Assembly: GCA_034509495.1 (NCBI GenBank)
Contig: CM067503.1
Location: 1,228,012 to 1,292,011 of the forward strand
Source of the DNA: Acestrorhynchus altus
Taxonomy: Eukaryota > Chordata > Actinopteri > Characiformes > Acestrorhynchidae
Length of the DNA stretch: 64,000 nt
Direction: 5' to 3'
Below are positions 47,226-58,044 of this stretch, in pieces. Within the stretch, counting starts at the first letter, position 1; each line of letters opens with the position of its first letter. Below the pieces are notes generated by a model that saw nothing but the letters and a program-made list of their open reading frames with translations, did not search any database and was not told where the DNA came from. Both the position numbers and the translations under genes were made by a program.

Positions 47226-47539
47226 TGTGGGCTGGAGGAACAGAGGAACAGATGGTTTGAGTGCAGAACTTCTGCTGTGAGTCCCTGATGTGTGGGTCCA
47301 CAGGCTGAATGCTAAGTGGATAACAAAGCACATGGTTTCAATAAGGAAACCCAGCCGAGCACAGAAACACCCCAGTAATCAAAGGAAACACCTGGAATAC
47401 CTGGAAGAGCCTGCTTCACCTGCACTGCAGGGAGAGAAGGAGAGGGAGGGAGAGATGGAGCTGGGGGTGAATAGTGCTAGATGCACTTTGGAGTTTCACA
47501 GTAAACAAGACTAAAGCAGCGGTGCTGAGTTACAGCATG

Positions 47540-47730
47540 CGGGGCAAAAGTATTGGGACACCTCTTAATTGCTGAATTCAAGTGTTTGATTCCGTCCACT
47601 TCGCCCCCAGCGCTGCACTCTGTCTTTACACAGATGAGTGAAAGAATGGGTGGTCCTGAAGAACTCACTGGACTCCAGCATGGAGTCAGGGGTGACACTC
47701 CTTCCCTCCAAGATATTCCACCATGAGCTG
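47540..47730. mobile_element. Tc1-type MITE end
   Basis: Starts 'ggcaaaagtattgggacacc' + TCTTAATTGCTGAATTCA, the family terminus, and runs through 'ctcactggactccagcatgg'. Internal deletion copy. Confidence 0.5.
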
Positions 47731-48155
47731 TGAGCGTGTTATTGAACTGTGGACGTGTTGAAGATCTTCAGCACCTCAGCCGAGAGTGTCAGGCTCTGTA
47801 AAGTTAGAGCGGGGTCTCGGAGGGCTGAGGAGCTCAGTGTAGAAAACGCTCTGATCAATAACTGCTCAGACCTGCTGTTAGAGCTGTTAAAACACTTTAC
47901 TGCTGCAGCCTTTAGAGTCCATTGGATATGGCAGGAGTCAAGGGACACGAAAACTAGTCCCTGACCCTAATTGGGCAGGACAGTCTGTTGGCCAGACAGA
48001 GAGGAAGAGGCAGAGGTATAACCGAGGTCTATACCATATAACACAGCACTCCCCCGAGACGTCCTGCTCGGTCAGCACTCCGGCGGGACAGCACTGCGGT
48101 GCACGCAATGCCCCATATGTTTTTATATGTGACAATGGAAGCCTCCATCATTCCA

Positions 48156-48228
<73 letters not shown>
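48156..48228. repeat. (CA)n microsatellite
   Basis: About 36 uninterrupted CA units. Confidence 0.97.
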
Positions 48229-48229
<1 letters not shown>

Positions 48230-48344
48230 CAATGAGTTATTTTACTGTGTCATTCATTTATTTAGGTTTGTTTTTTATTTATATAAATGTAATTACAGCA
48301 TGGCTGCAATATTGCAAAGCAGTGTGTGTGTGTGTGTGTGGGGG

Positions 48345-48870
48345 GGGTGCATACGTGTGTGTTTGTGTGTAGGGGGACAGAGAGAGGGGGGAGAGGGGGG
48401 AATATTGGGACACAGGCGGTGGGGAATAGGAGGACAGAGGGGGGAAGGGGAGCGGAGGGAGAGGGAGAGAATAGGGGACAGGGGTGGGAGGGAGAATAGG
48501 GGACAGGGGTGGGGAGAGGGAGAATAGGGGACAGGGGGAATAGGGGACTGGGGGATAGGGGACAGAGAGTGGTAGGAGGAATGGGGAAAGGAGGGAGAGA
48601 GAGGCTGGGAATAGGGGCGGGACAGAGAGAGGGGCTGAGGATGGGGGACAGGGAAGAGGAGGGAATAGGGGATGGGGAGGGAATAGGGGACTGGGGGGAT
48701 AGGGGACAGAGGGTAGGGGGAGGGAATGGGGGAAAGGGGAGAGAGAGAAGGGGCTGGGAATAGGGCGGGGGAAGAGAGATGGGGGAATGGGGGGAGAGAG
48801 GGTGGGCAGAGGGGGAGAGAGAGGCGAGGGATAGAGGGACAGGGGGTGAGAGAGAGAGAGAGAGAGAGAG
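48345..48870. repeat. Purine-rich G-cluster tract
   Basis: More than 500 bp almost without pyrimidines on the + strand, made of GGGGACAGGGGGAATAGGGG-like units and GGGAGAGG variants, ending in (GA)n at 48846-48872. There are many closely spaced GGG/GGGG runs. Confidence 0.9.
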
Positions 48871-49499
48871 AGATATTCCTAAAGCTTCTTGTTTCCTTTG
48901 TTAATCTAAACAGTATTATTCGTGCATTGGGAGATTTTCTCTGAAGTCGGTTCTGATTGGCCGAGGCCCTGCGGGTGTGCAGTGATGGTGTGGGGAGGTG
49001 TAGATGATGAGGACGGGCTGTGGGCTCTGGGTCGGGGCGAGACTGTAATGAAAAAGGAAAGGGAGGTGATCTGCTAATCCGCCCGGAGACGGCCAAGCTG
49101 CTGCGACTAAACTGAGTCTGAGTCTAGACCGCAGAGGGATCACAGATAACGTTCCCCTTTCTGTGCGAACGAAACCGCCTGCAGGAGCAGAGAGTTTTAC
49201 AGAAATTCATTCACGAACAGCTCCGCTGCCTCTGCTGCCTGTTAAGTTTCAATTACAAACTTCAGTGCTTACAGTTGATAAGTCCCGAGCCTGGACCGAT
49301 TACAGTCTCCAACACTCACAGTCCATTTATTCACGCAGTTACGTGTGAAATTCCTGATTACTGAACCTGTACAGCCCAGTTAGTCTCGATTCATACTGAC
49401 AGGCCTAATGGACTGGACAGGAGAGGGTTGAATGATTGGGTTTCACCGTATATGTATATAACAGTATATATCCCAGTATATGTTCTATATTATGTTCTA

Positions 49500-49827
49500 A
49501 TGTTCATATGATCCACCTGCTCATTCTGACAGACTGTAATACACTACAGGAAGTGTAGGGGGCGCTCTATAACGCTCTATAATGTTCATATGATCCACAC
49601 GCTCATTCTGACAGACTGTAATACACTACAGGAAGCGTAGGGGGCGCTCTATAACGCTCTATAATGTTCATATGATCCACACGCTCATTCTGACAGACTG
49701 TAATACACTACAGGAAGTGTAGGGGGCGCTCTATAATGCTCTATAATGTTCATATGATCCACACGCTCATTCTGACAGACTGTAATACACTACAGGAAGT
49801 GTAGGGGGCGCTCTATAACGCTCTATA
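49500..49827. repeat. 82-bp tandem array, four copies
   Basis: ATGTTCATATGATCCACACG starts at 49500, 49582, 49664 and 49746, each with 'gaagtgtagggggcgctcta'. The array ends 79 bp before the next cpne4 exon. Confidence 0.96.
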
Positions 49828-49906
49828 ATGTATAGAATTAAAAAACATCTTTCAGAATATCTTTAACAGAGTGTGTTGTTGTTTGTTGTGTGTGTTTTGA
49901 GCACAG

Positions 49907-50086
49907 GTGGACAGGACAGAGGTCATCCGGAGCTGTATTAACCCCACGTTCTCCAAGGTCTTCACTCTGGATTATTACTTTGAGGAGGTGCAGCGACTCC
50001 GTTTTGAACTCTACGACATGAGCAGCAGCCACAATGGCATGAGAGAGGCCGACTGCCTGGGAGCCATAGAGTGCACACTGGGCCAG
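49907..50086 (+). CDS. cpne4: Copine-4-like protein, second coding exon (rest of C2A)
   Basis: Sixty codons in phase 0; acceptor 'tttgagcacag', donor 'ggccag|gtacac'. The peptide starts VDRTEVIRSCINPTFSKVF, has DYYFEEVQRLRFELYDMSSS and ends ADCLGAIECTLGQ. The order RTEVI..NP..(F/Y)SK.F..DYYFEE is diagnostic of copines and closest to CPNE4. It forms the C2A strands around Ca2+-loops 2 and 3, with acidic residues in LYDMS and EAD. The acceptor tract is T/G-rich instead of purely pyrimidine. A CA-type repeat starts right at the donor. Confidence 0.9.
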
Positions 50087-50132
50087 GTACACACAGACAC
50101 ACAGACACACAGACACACAGACACACACACAG

Positions 50133-50160
<28 letters not shown>
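50087..50160. repeat. (ACACAGAC)/(CA)n tract at the cpne4 exon donor
   Basis: Starts at the GT of the splice donor: 'gtacacacagacacacagac' then uninterrupted CA. It is therefore at the very 5' end of the intron. Confidence 0.95.
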
Positions 50161-50164
<4 letters not shown>

Positions 50165-51184
50165 ATATAAATATCGGTAAGTCCACAAGTTCATCTAACC
50201 TGCTTCCTCAGTGCACAGCCTGTCCCCAAAACACAGCAACACCAGTGTGAATCTGTGTGCGGTCACCAGTCTTACTGACCACACGCGTCCTCGTTTAAGC
50301 CCCGTGTGCTTGTTTGAACTCTGTGCTCTACATTCACTCCAGATATATCATCGTTATTCATCGAGACAGTGCAGAAAAGTTTGGCTGATCGTGACTGATA
50401 TGTTAACCACCTCATCACATGACCTCAGTATAACACTCCCGACAGCACCTTCAGAATGTGCAGAGGTTGGCAATCCCAGTCCTGGAGTGCCGCAGTAGAG
50501 CATAGTTGGGTGTGTTCGGACTGCAGGCAAGACGTCTCTCTCCGGATTTCTCTGCGAATTATCCAGGTCGAGACACATCTGTACAACTATTAAAATGACA
50601 TTTCAAACCACCTCCAAACTCACAGATTAAAGGCATGTTTCTGCTGTCCAGACTATCAGATTTTGTCTTGCAGTTTGACCATAACCGAACTGACCTACTG
50701 AACCTGGCGGTTAACAGGTGAGTTGGTTGAGAAGCTGATTGGCTCTTTTTGATGAAGAACAGTTTTAGGCACACAAGCAGTGACTGGATCTCATTTCTGA
50801 CGTCTTTATTTGCAGACGTATGTAGGCTGTGCATCAGATCCTGGATTTTGGTCCATACGTCCAGTTTGGAAATGAATTTGTCCGTAATTTGTTTCTGTAA
50901 CATTTTTTATAATGAGGTCAATTATTAGAACATAAAATTATAAATGAATATTCCACCTGTATTACACAACTCAGTCCAACGCTTAAACACACTTGAGACT
51001 TGAAGTCCCTGCAGTGAAAACGTGTAGTTGGAGTTGGCAGATGTCTTACCTGGACCAGTACGGCGGAAGCATTGACATTTTAAGGGGAAAAATTAAGAGA
51101 CCCTCCACATGACCAGTTTCTCTGGGTTTATATTTCTCACAAATTCCAAATAAAATACGACCATTTTGGGCAGAAATGACCACC

Positions 51185-51360
51185 TCTGTTTAAGGGTCAG
51201 TCGTGTCCTGGTGGTTCGGGAACCAGCCTTGTGACCGGAAGGTTGCCGGTACGAATCGGAAATGACTGAACTCCCAGCTGCTCCCCAGGTGCCGTGGATA
51301 GGACTGCCCAGCACTCCGGGCACATGTGCTCACTGTCCCTTAGTGTGTGGATGGGTTAAA
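51185..51360 (+). mobile_element. tRNA-derived SINE
   Basis: tRNA-like head 'tcgtgtcctggtggttcggg' and B-box-like GGTACGAATCG, then the body with 'cccagctgctccccaggtgc', 'ggactgcccagcactccggg' and 'tgctcactgtcccttagtgt'. The complement of the same body is at 56525-56720, and the head recurs at 63325-63440. Confidence 0.65.
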
Positions 51361-52109
51361 CGTGCAGCACATTAGAGAAGCTGATTTGATGGAAAAACTG
51401 GAGTGGTCTCTTAATTTTACCCAGAGCTGTATTTCAGTGTGACATCTAGGATTCTGTCTATGTTTGTCCCCATTGCAGTTACAGGTCACTTACATTCATC
51501 AACGATCAAAAAGGCCAGATCTGATCCGAGAACTCAGAATTCATTTATGAGGTCTGTAACATGAACATAACGATCAGATTCCAGAACTCTCCTCTGTGAG
51601 AACTCGCGTCCAAAAGGGTTAAAGAAGCTTTGTTTATTAAGGGGAGGGTCAGACACAGCAGTGTCTTCAGTCTGTCTGTCCATTTGACTCTGAACACTCA
51701 GTTTGTATTTAACCAGTCGGATCGAGTCAGAAATCACAGTGAAATTCCCAGCGTTTGGCCGACGCTCCTAATGACACACTCAGGAAGCCGGTAGGATGTC
51801 TCTGTGCACGACGGTGGGTTTCAGCGCTGAAACAGGACTGTCCACCTCAGCGTTGTGAAAGCTGCTCTCTGCCGAACGTCGTGTCTGTATGGAGAGACAA
51901 GCTTTCGCGAGAGTCTTACCAGATGGCCAATTTGGCACTGTCCTCGTATCGGTAATAAATGCCAACATTCTTTCTGTTTAATATTCACGCATCCCTTCAG
52001 TCGTCCCCTTTAAGTTGTCAATCAAATCCCTGCAGTTAATTATTCCTCTGTTTATGAATTTACTGATGCAGTGGATACTCTGTTATTCTGTTACAGCTCT
52101 CAGCATAGC

Positions 52110-52350
52110 ATAGACTGTGTTGGACAAAAGTATTGGGACACCTGCTCATTCATTGCTCACTCTGAAATCAAGGGTGTTAAAAAGAGTTGATGCTGCTTTT
52201 GTTGGAGTGACTGTCTCTACTGTCCAGAAAAGAACTTTATTCGTGAATAAATGCTTGCAGTTTCACATTTTTAAGGCCTTTGGGTTTTGGCTGAAGTGCT
52301 CCCGTCCACTGCCCCATACAAAGCCCTCAGAGGCTACTTTTGGATAGTGT
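52110..52350. mobile_element. Tc1-type MITE
   Basis: Left end 'ttggacaaaagtattgggac' + ACCTGCTCATTC, middle 'gactgtctctactgtccaga' + AAAG, right end near 'ggctacttttggatagtgta'. About 240 bp, non-coding. Confidence 0.6.
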
Positions 52351-52562
52351 ACCTCTACCCAAATCTCATCTCTTATCCAGGAAATGCCTAAATTCAGGGA
52401 CAGTTCAGCACATTCCCAAATCCACTCTCTCCATCTCTGCTTTCTCTCAGAGAGAAAAGAGGTCCATGTGACTGTTTCCATTGGGGGGTCGATATGAGAG
52501 GTTTTAATGGAGATGGGTTTAAGGACCTGTTGTTGATCCTGACTCTATGAAAGAAAACGCAG

Positions 52563-52606
52563 AGCCACCCTCTCCACCCTCTCCACCCTCTCCACCCTCT
52601 CCACCC
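52563..52606. repeat. 9-bp (CTCTCCACC)n array
   Basis: About five perfect units, all pyrimidine apart from one A per unit. Confidence 0.9.
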
Positions 52607-52890
52607 CAAAGGCCTTAATAATGTGGAACTGGAAGCACTTATTCATGAACAAAGCGGTTGCCAAGGCATACAAACGAAGCAGTTTGCAGCCAGAAGACTC
52701 ACAATTAGACGTGCACACACTGTGTCTCTGTGCTTGTTGTTTTTGTTCTTCTCCTCGCTCTTCTGGCAGCCCTCTGAAGTTTCCTCCCGTCCGTCGTTCC
52801 TCTCCAGAGCCGCACGGCTTTATTTCCACGGCAAACTTTCAGGAGTGACAACAGTGACGGTTTCCTTGTGTCTTATCTGTCTCCAAACAG

Positions 52891-52962
52891 ATTGTGTCCC
52901 AGAGAAAGCTCTGCAAAGCTCTCGTCAAACAGAGCAACACAGTGGGGAAATCCACCATTACG
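52891..52962 (+). CDS. cpne4: Copine-4-like protein, third coding exon
   Basis: Twenty-four codons in phase 0; acceptor 'tgtctccaaacag', donor 'attacg|gtacag' (a weak donor). The peptide has IVSQRKLCKALVK, then VGKSTIT, matching the CPNE4 segment IVSQRKL..(S/A)L.K..NT.GKS.IT. It completes C2A and begins the linker to C2B. Confidence 0.88.
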
Positions 52963-53354
52963 GTACAGTACCTTCCTGTTCACTGCTTCACCTCCCCTCA
53001 CATCTCACTCCTGTGTTGTCTTATCTGTACAGAGGCTCTGCTCCTCTAACGTAACTCCAGAGAGCAGTCCGGGCTTTAATGTGCTGAGGGAGGTGTCTTA
53101 CAGAATGAGTTCAGTGCTGAACATCTCCATGACCGGTCCTGGGCTATAGAGCAACCCAACAGCAAACAGAGAACATCCGGAGAACTCATTAGATCATGAA
53201 CAGTGTGATAAATGATATTGGAGTAGAAGGACACTGAGACGGACAGATTCAGGGTGCTTCTCCAATCAACAGATGAAGATATGTGATCACTGGTTGTAGC
53301 TTAAACAGTTTATAAACGGGCTGCAGAGCATCTTATAGAGTGAAGATTCTATTC

Positions 53355-53542
53355 TACCAACACCACCACCACCAAAACCACCACCAACAACACCTCCACC
53401 ACCAACACCACCAACACCACCAACACCACCACCACCAACACCTCCACCACCAGCACCACCACCAACACCTCCACCACCAACACCACCACCACCACCTCCA
53501 CCACCAACACCACCACCACCACCAACACCTCCACCACCAACG

Positions 53543-53586
<44 letters not shown>
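53355..53586. repeat. Compound (ACC)n / (TAA)n microsatellite
   Basis: About 185 bp of CACCACCAACACCTCCACC variants, followed without a gap by about 46 bp of pure TAA repeats. Confidence 0.95.
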
Positions 53587-53587
<1 letters not shown>

Positions 53588-54039
53588 TTTCCATGTATTT
53601 ATTTATTTATTTATTGCCTGTGGTCGATGCCCAGTGGTGACTCTGTCAGCAGTTTGAATAAACAAGCTCCTCTCTGCTTTGATGCAGGCCTGGCATTCTC
53701 TCAGACAGGTGGTGCAGTCATGATCTGGCATTTGAGTGAGCAGAACGCCTCCTCTGCAGCTGGAGAGCCTCCACCGAGGGTCTTTGAGGAGGGCAGCAGG
53801 AGGGCTAAAGCTCCACCTGCTGATAAAGTTAAACTCCACCCCAAATAAAAGCTCTGTCCTCTCATTTCCAGAAGACGTTACTGAATGTAATTTAAACTAT
53901 TTAATCAAACGCAGAAAAACCCAACCAGAGGTGTGTCCAGAGCTTTGACCCGTACTGTCGGAAGATTTTGCTCTTATGAAAGATTAGGATCTATTGGTCA
54001 GATGTTCAGAATCCAGCATGTGGACAGGACGTCTAAGAG

Positions 54040-54310
54040 CAGCACCTTAGCAACCACTATAGCAACAATCTAGCAACACCTTAACTACCACCTAGCCACC
54101 ACATGTGATACATCAAATCCACTTATAACTCAGTAGCAACAATGTATTAGTTACCCCTTAGCAACACCATGAGTGCCACCTTGGAAATCAGAGGAACCAC
54201 CATAGCAACGACCTAGCGACAACTTATTAAAACCCCAGCAACCACATAATACCATAGCAACCACTTAGGATGCCATAACCACCATATAGCAACATGAAAT
54301 CACCTGGAGT
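54040..54310. repeat. Degenerate TAGCAACCAC-type repeat
   Basis: Many spaced copies of 'tagcaaccac', 'tagcaacacc' and 'atagcaacc' without a strict period; a pattern frequent in fish genomes. Confidence 0.6.
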
Positions 54311-54454
54311 AACAGCTGACCAGCATCAAACCACTCTCATATCAGCCTGAATATAACCTTCATCAGCAGCCTGGTTTACTGTCCACGGAGCAAATACAGA
54401 ACACAGGTGTGGAAGCCCACCGTTCTCCTGACCTGCTGTCTGGTGTCTCAGCAG

Positions 54455-54529
54455 ATCACGGCTGAGGAGCTGACGGGGAACGATGATTATGTGGAGCTGT
54501 CATTCAGTGCCAGGAAACTGGACGATAAG
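54455..54529 (+). CDS. cpne4: Copine-4-like protein, fourth coding exon
   Basis: Twenty-five codons in phase 0; donor 'gataag|gtgagt'. The peptide ITAEELTGNDDYVELSFSAR ends KLDDK, corresponding to human CPNE4 VIAEELSGNDDYVEL...ARKLDDK. It forms the last C2A strand and the link to C2B. The acceptor is a tandem CAGCAG (54449-54454); use of the second AG gives the same length as the human protein. Confidence 0.9.
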
Positions 54530-55292
54530 GTGAGTGTGGTGCTTATTCAGTGGCACAACGTCCTACTGTGAAGAGCTGAGGATGAGAAGATGAGCTGATC
54601 TCCAAAAGTCTTAGTTAAAGATTCAACAGTTTTTTAACATGTTGAGCAAATGTGCTGGATTATTAATGTCTGTGCCATTTTAGAGTGAAAAAAGTGCACT
54701 TAAGGCAACCCGAGAGATTTGAGCTCTCAGGCGGTTTTCAGCTTCTTAGGGCCATGGCTGGTTCACGGTCATTGTTAGGAAAGAGAGTGATGCAAAAACA
54801 ACCTCCTCTAACCTTGTCCCAACAATCAGCATGGACTCCTCTAAGCAGCTGCCTAGCACCTGAACATTAACCCCACTGATGCCCACTAACCAGTGGAGAA
54901 AGAGTGTTCAGGAGGCGTTTTCTTAGTTCGTTCTGGAATTACTTGATCACCTTCATTGAAGAACCATCAGAAAAGAACCTAAATCCCCACAAAGTTCAGC
55001 ATCAAACGTTTTCAAAAGAACATCAAAACAAATCTGTTAAACATGGGGGAGGATGGATCATATGGAGGGATGGAATTTTATGATGGTCATATTTACAGTT
55101 GTATAAGAAAAGAGATGGTAAAACGGAGGAAGAAAAAGAGAGAGGATAAAAATATGAGGATGAGGGTTAAAGAGAACAGGAAATGAGAGGTAGAGAGAAC
55201 AATGGCGAGAGATTTATAGAGAGAATGAGGGATAAAGAGATGAGAGAGAGAGAAAACAGAGACTGACACAACAACAAGGTTGAGGGGAAAGT

Positions 55293-55351
<59 letters not shown>

Positions 55352-55460
55352 TGATGCATAAAAAGAGGAGCACAGAGAACAAAAGACTGTCACAATGACA
55401 AGGTTGAGGGAGGGATTAAACAGAGAATAAGAGAGAGAGGCAGAGAGAGAGTGAGAGAGA

Positions 55461-55492
<32 letters not shown>

Positions 55493-56251
55493 TGTTCCTC
55501 AGGGAGACTTCATCCTCCCTCATCAGATGGATAATTATGAGAGGCTGAAATTAATAAGGAGGATTAATACCAGCGTAACAAAGGCAGTGAGCATCTCACA
55601 GGTTGCTTGACACTTCCTCACTTTCTCATTTTCTATCTCGTCTCTTTTCTTTCCTCGTCTTAAGCCTCTCACTCCCTCACTGTCGGAGTAATTAAAACTC
55701 TGATTCAATGAAAGCGTCTAAATCAGCCAGACGAGCCTCCCTGAAGGTGAACCTGAAACTAGTATTTGATTCAGAAAAGCTGTATTTGATCCCATATATT
55801 GCTCATTTATTTCATTTCCAGTATCGGTACACCTGTAACCTCAGCAGCCATTGGCTCCTCTAAGCAGCTGCCTAGAATGTAATTATTTTAAGATGAACTA
55901 TATAGATGAATATAGAGCATCTCAAAATAGTTGGACACTGTGTATCACATAATGAGGATCATGCAAAAATAATTCATAATCATAATCATAATCATACATC
56001 GTTGATTTTGGCGCAGACTTGCTTGAGCTTTAACGGTCGTGAGTAAAGAAGCTGCTGATTACACACGAAATAATCAGTCGTTATTTACTGAAAACAACGT
56101 TCATATGTTCAGTGTTTATTTGCACGTCATACCCTACGATCCAGATCCAGGTTCCAGTATTCCAGATTTGCTGGAAGGAGTGCAGACAGTGTGGAGGACG
56201 GTGATGCTGATGTTAATGCTGTTCGGTGTGTTTGATGGTGTTTTCCCGCAG
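54530..56251 (+). other. cpne4 intron 5
   Basis: A 1.7 kb intron with purine-rich sequence and (GA)n tracts at 55296-55346 and 55434-55491. A short unique stretch at 55500-55760 ('agatggataattatgagagg', 'ggagtaattaaaactctgat') could be conserved non-coding DNA, but this is unverified. Confidence 0.85.
55296..55346. repeat. (GA)n microsatellite
   Basis: Uninterrupted GA run of about 25 units within a broader purine-rich region. Confidence 0.96.
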
Positions 56252-56335
56252 GACTTCTTCAGCAAGTCGGATCCGTTTTTAGAAATCTACAGAGTGAACG
56301 ACGACGGCACCCAGCAGCTTGTGTACAGAACAGAG
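56252..56335 (+). CDS. cpne4: Copine-4-like protein, fifth coding exon (start of C2B)
   Basis: Twenty-eight codons in phase 0; acceptor 'gttttcccgcag', donor 'acagag|gtgaga'. The peptide DFFSKSDPFLEIYRVNDDGT ends QQLVYRTE. It carries the C2B Ca2+-loop 1 aspartates (DFFSKSD) and the copine hallmark KSDPFLE. Human CPNE4 reads DFFSKSDPFLEIFRMNDD here, so similarity is very high. Confidence 0.92.
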
Positions 56336-56401
56336 GTGAGAGAACCTGCTCTCAGAATAGATTCCTCTGCCAGCGGGATTCCTCAGTCAGGCCTGATTTA
56401 G

Positions 56402-56403
<2 letters not shown>

Positions 56404-56451
<48 letters not shown>
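56404..56451. repeat. (TG)n microsatellite
   Basis: TG run starting 68 bp after the cpne4 exon donor. Confidence 0.97.
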
Positions 56452-56452
<1 letters not shown>

Positions 56453-56524
56453 TGAGTGAAAGGCCCATTATAATCCAGTATTATTGTTATGGTAAAGGAG
56501 CTCATAGACCCACTGCTCTCAGGA

Positions 56525-56720
56525 GAATTTGTCCTCCTCCTTTAACCCATTAGGGGGCAGTGAGCACACATGCCCGGAGCGGTGGGCAGCCAACTCTACA
56601 AGGCCTGGGAAGCAGCTGGGGAGTTAAGTGTCTTGCTCAAGGGCACTTCAGTCACGTCCTGTCGGTTCCAGGATTCACAAGGCTGGTTCTCTAAACCCCA
56701 GCCCACGGCTGCCCCATTTA
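56525..56720 (-). mobile_element. tRNA-derived SINE, inverted
   Basis: Complement of the 51185-51360 family: 'ttagggggcagtgagcacac', 'gcccggagcggtgggcagcc', 'gtcttgctcaagggcacttc' and the head 'ggctggttctctaaacccca'. Confidence 0.65.
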
Positions 56721-56989
56721 AACCGTGTCTGGTTATGTTTTCTCTTTATCAGTGGACAGTGATCTGTAAGATAACGTTAATGTAACATTAAGGTCACCTC
56801 CTTGTTTGTACCCTCAGTGTCCATTGAATCATCTCCTCCATAAAGGAGCACTTCATAGTATTTATAGTTCACTACTGGACTGGAAACAGTCCATCAACCA
56901 GAAGTATCCAGCCAACGGTGTCCTGTGGGCACGAAAGGATGATCAAAGATGGAGCAACTAGGTAGGAGGGTCTAATAGAGTGGACAGTG

Positions 56990-57470
56990 AGTGGACACAG
57001 TGTTAAAACACTACATATTTCACTTGTGTGTGTATACACACACCATCAACGAAACAGCAATGCACGACTGCAGTGGGGTCATGCCAGGCTGTCATGGAGT
57101 AACTCATATTCACAGAGGGTCATCTTCAGTGATGAGTCCTGCTTTTGTCCATGTGAAGATGACCAACAAGTCCATGTGTGGAGGCACCGTGGTCAGCACC
57201 AAGATCAACACGTCCAGAAGGTTTGGTATCACAACTTGGGTGTAATACACAGATACTACGCCGTGGTCGGTCTCATCTCCAGACCTGTCCCTGATTGAAA
57301 ATGTGTGGACACTATTGGACGCTCTATCAACACTCCACCCCTACCACACCATCTGCAGAACTGAGTGAGAACATTCAAGCTGCATGGGATGGATCATCAC
57401 AGCACACCATTAGGAACCTCTACACCTCCATGCAGAGGAGGATAAATATTGATCATATTAGTCTAAATTT
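56990..57470 (+). pseudogene. Tc1/mariner transposase pseudogene with internal deletion
   Basis: Plus-strand frames contain HARLSWSNSYSQRVIFSDES, with the first catalytic Asp region FSDES, then CEDDQQVHVWRHRGQHQDQ. A deletion near 57250 removes the middle catalytic block, joining to SPDLSLIENVW and LSENIQAAWDGSSQH in another frame. The last 200 bp are nearly identical to the complement of 30426-30680, so both are members of one family. Inactive. Confidence 0.8.
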
Positions 57471-57650
57471 TGAGTGATTCATTGATCTTGGTAACATTTG
57501 TCTTCCTTCCTAATAGCACTGCGATCCCACACGTCCTTCTGCGTAAAACTGTTTCTACTACTATTTTTGGACAGTGAGTATATAAATATGTATGATGTAT
57601 GACGGGTACCTCTGTCGAGGCCTAACCCAGTCTTTTGCTCCCATCCACAG

Positions 57651-57740
57651 ACTGTGATGAACAACCTAAACCCAGTGTGGAAAACCTTCAAAACCTCCTT
57701 GAACTGCCTCTGCAGTGGAGACCACGAGAGGATACTGAAG
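57651..57740 (+). CDS. cpne4: Copine-4-like protein, sixth coding exon (C2B)
   Basis: Thirty codons in phase 0; acceptor 'tcccatccacag', donor 'ctgaag|gtgagg'. The peptide TVMNNLNPVWKTFKTSLNCL ends CSGDHERILK, matching CPNE4 (VVMNNL.P.WK.FK.S.N.LCSGD..R.LK). Residues 195-224 of the predicted protein. The next exon, expected to begin with a C-I-V-x-D-W-D type motif carrying C2B loop 3 and then the vWA-like domain, is not found before base 64000. Confidence 0.9.
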
Positions 57741-58044
57741 GTGAGGCGATCACACATAACCCACCTTTTACTGATGAGCGAGAGAAAGTGAGCGAGACGT
57801 TGATGTGACTCCTGATTGACTTTATGAAGATGTGGGTCCACACTCTTTCTGCTGTGACCCCCGTGACTGTATAATGTGCACAAGAGGTGTATTAGTTGTA
57901 CATCAGTGCAAACGTGGTGTCACAGAACACTGTTCTGTTCTGCGTTCCGTTCTGTACTTCAGTAGTACCCTTACATTCCCACAGTATTCATCTGATATCA
58001 GCTAAGGGAACTTATTCCCATAATCATTTAATCATGCCATTTGG

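Larger units (their letters stand above)
26748..49906 (+). other. cpne4 intron 2
   Basis: A 23.2 kb intron between the first two coding exons. Besides the elements listed separately, stretches with nothing assignable are about 27440-29150, 29610-30420, 31080-31390, 32690-33110, 33600-34680, 42110-43090, 43350-44000, 46140-46680 and 47735-48150. Confidence 0.85.
50087..52890 (+). other. cpne4 intron 3
   Basis: A 2.8 kb intron with a CA tract at its start, a hAT-like MITE fragment (about 50465-50530), a tRNA-derived SINE (51185-51360), a Tc1-type MITE (52110-52350) and a 9-bp array (52563-52606). The sequence at 50540-51180 and 51365-52100 holds nothing I can assign. Confidence 0.85.
52963..54454 (+). 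other. cpne4 intron 4
   Basis: A 1.5 kb intron. It contains a compound (ACC)n and (TAA)n microsatellite at 53355-53586 and a degenerate 'tagcaaccac' repeat at 54040-54310. The remainder is unassigned. Confidence 0.85.
56336..57650 (+). other. cpne4 intron 6
   Basis: A 1.3 kb intron containing (TG)n at 56404-56451, an inverted SINE (56525-56720) and a deleted Tc1 copy (56990-57470). Confidence 0.85.

Noticed and set aside
48293..49096. Minus-strand 267-codon Pro/Ser/Leu frame
   Set aside because: Complement of the purine-only G-cluster tract; simple-sequence coding artefact.
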